DNA of 56,667 nucleotides from Methanomassiliicoccales archaeon UBA147. Lineage in GTDB: Archaea; Thermoplasmatota; Thermoplasmata; SG8-5. Under the pieces are notes generated by a model, which made no database searches, was not told the DNA's origin, and worked only from the letters and a program-made list of their open reading frames with translations. Positions within the stretch are counted from its first letter, which is position 1. The number at the start of each line of letters is the position of its first letter. A program made the position numbers and the translations under genes. The DNA lies in assembly GCA_002496385.1 (NCBI GenBank), contig DAJR01000048.1:1-56667 (forward strand). Reading direction: 5' to 3'. Positions 55,238 through 56,667 of this stretch are shown here, piece by piece.

Positions 55238-56667
55238 CTATATTGATGTGATAAACAAATCGCCAGGATAATAATCAAACAAATTAAACATTGCACCAGA
55301 GTTTAATGATTGAACATCTGCTATTGCATTTTCAACCGAATCGCCACTAATAATCGCATTATGGAAACCTGTATTTGGGGGTGTTATGCTGCTTGGATCT
55401 ACAATGTAGGCAACGCCATTTGCACCATAAAATGTGATGCCCAATGCGCCGTTGCCACTGATATCATCAATATGGTCAGCAAATGACCAAGAATGACAAG
55501 TATATAACCATAGAAAATCAAGAGCTGGTCCAATCCTACTGAGGACGTTTGATAGGTCATCAGAACTGCAAAGTAAATCTGAAAAGAGAATATTATATGG
55601 CCCCAATCCATAATAATCAGTTCCATGGGTTATTATCTGAAGGGCAACGATATCTGTGCTTAAAATGTTATTATCTTCGATAAAATTAGTTATTGAATTA
55701 CTAAAATCAGTGTATGTCACTCTGCCATCTTCTGGAAACAATATTGTAACCTCGAAACCAATATCTGAATACGACCATTCTACATTTGAGATGAAGCGTT
55801 CTGTTATATCTCTGTCAAAATCCTCCCAATACAACCCATCAAACTCCGTTGGGCAAACAATTAATGCGTACCTGTTTGTGAAAATAAGTGGGTATTTATC
55901 TGTGGCATCACTTAATTCGTCCCCATCAGTATCTGGATTTGTCGGGTCTGTTCCTTCCTCCCCAACGAGGGGGAAGTTGATTTCTTGAGCGTTCGTTAAC
56001 GTATCTGAATCGTAATCTCCAGAGGGGTCATTCCAAGATAAGGGGTTGAAATCGGGCATGTACAATGCCTCCCTATCACATAGTCCGTCCCCGTCCGTGT
56101 CCCAGTCCGTCGGGTCCGTCCCGTACGCCCCCGCGTTCACCGGTCCGCACTCCTGCCACCACGTCAACCCGTCCCCATCATCTCCAACACCACCCTGCGT
56201 AATGTCGAACCACAGCTCGCAGTCGTTCTGGTCCCCGGTATTGAGGTCCTCCTCGCCGCTGGCGTGGCCGTAGCCGTTGGGGTCGCCGGGGGAATCCTCC
56301 ATGCTCCACTGGCCGGTCTTGAGGTCATAATTGAGAAGGAGTGCGGAATATCCCCAATTATTAGGATCGCCCCCGCCGCCTCCGGGCCTGCTTGAGATAT
56401 CGCAGGGATCGTCGCCGCTGGCCATGGTGTCGTCTAATGTCCGGTCCAGACCACCATCGTCATCAAATAATATAATCATGAATCCAACTATTTCACTGTC
56501 ATCGGCTACATTGAATGTGGCAGAGGCATCTGGATAGACATGGTCTGAATCTTCCTCAAAGGCGTCGCGATCGGTTCTGTCTGGGAGCTTTAACATTTGT
56601 TCCGAATTTCCATCGTTACAAATAACCCAGAGATAGAAGTCCGCACCCTCATTGGGCCAATCGTCCA
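55238..56667 (-). CDS. Secreted TSP3-repeat protein with caspase-like (clan CD) domain, partial
   Basis: The frame is open to the window edge, so the N terminus, including any signal peptide, lies outside; at least 476 residues are present. The visible start is a beta-rich region (FYLWVICNDGN, DDDGG) resembling a jelly-roll. Next come thrombospondin type 3 calcium-binding repeats (DTDGDGLCD, NPDTDGDELSDATDKYP). The last ~220 residues begin NRYALIVCPTE and look like a caspase-fold peptidase: His-Gly after a hydrophobic strand (LQIITHG, His codon 55625-55627) and Cys after another (LWLYTC, codon 55496-55498), the clan CD dyad arrangement. It could cleave surface proteins or act in cell lysis; the substrate is unknown. 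Followed by a membrane protein in the same operon. Confidence 0.8.
   Translation of the reverse strand, partial: DDWPNEGADFYLWVICNDGNSEQMLKLPDRTDRDAFEEDSDHVYPDASATFNVADDSEIVGFMIILFDDDGGLDRTLDDTMASGDDPCDISSRPGGGGGDPNNWGYSALLLNYDLKTGQWSMEDSPGDPNGYGHASGEEDLNTGDQNDCELWFDITQGGVGDDGDGLTWWQECGPVNAGAYGTDPTDWDTDGDGLCDREALYMPDFNPLSWNDPSGDYDSDTLTNAQEINFPLVGEEGTDPTNPDTDGDELSDATDKYPLIFTNRYALIVCPTEFDGLYWEDFDRDITERFISNVEWSYSDIGFEVTILFPEDGRVTYTDFSNSITNFIEDNNILSTDIVALQIITHGTDYYGLGPYNILFSDLLCSSDDLSNVLSRIGPALDFLWLYTCHSWSFADHIDDISGNGALGITFYGANGVAYIVDPSSITPPNTGFHNAIISGDSVENAIADVQSLNSGAMFNLFDYYPGDLFITSI

Overview
The window reads as part of an archaeal chromosome, most likely a Thermoplasmatota-like lineage (inference). 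The housekeeping enzymes are archaeal types: AlaRS with an N-terminal zinc knuckle, an archaeal ValRS, a stand-alone Lrp/AsnC RAM domain, an archaeal cofactor-independent phosphoglycerate mutase and a DUF92 membrane protein. Promoters are TATA-like, ribosome sites are GGTGA-like, and several genes look leaderless. Most of the window is GC-rich; the last 4 kb is clearly AT-richer.

Region 1 (1-7.7 kb): alaS, a RAM-domain protein, valS and a DUF59/MIP18 protein on the plus strand, then two translationally coupled small minus-strand genes. These two genes diverge from a 1421-residue TPR/zinc protein across an intergenic region with repeated TGTCwGACA-like sites.

Region 2 (12-46.6 kb) is the striking part: seven consecutive plus-strand genes for secreted proteins of about 1180-2017 residues. 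Genes 2-7 are almost gap-free and look like one ~31-kb transcription unit. All seven share the same framework: a Sec signal peptide, one beta-propeller-like blade, a large variable insert, the remaining propeller-like blades, and a ~350-residue pair of beta-sandwich-like domains with no visible membrane anchor. The inserts differ: jelly-roll plus kelch, GATase-like plus DNRLRE, NosD helix interrupted by 14 Gloeo_Verruco-type repeats (three genes), NosD plus sialidase-like propeller plus NosD plus GLUG, and four GLUG blocks. I read this as a surface display family in which a split propeller carries interchangeable binding or adhesion modules. The role is inferred, not known.

Region 3 (46.6-52.6 kb): a leaderless PhnP-like metallo-beta-lactamase-fold protein, a membrane protein with seven zinc ribbons plus TPRs, a DUF92 protein, and phosphoglycerate mutase overlapping it by ATGA.

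Region 4 (52.6 kb-end) is an accessory region. Three same-orientation copies of an unrecognised repeat each lie downstream of a small minus-strand unit: hicBA toxin-antitoxin, an orphan membrane protein, and an operon of another membrane protein with a secreted TSP3/caspase-like (clan CD) protein that runs off the window. The layout resembles a cassette array, but no integrase is visible here.
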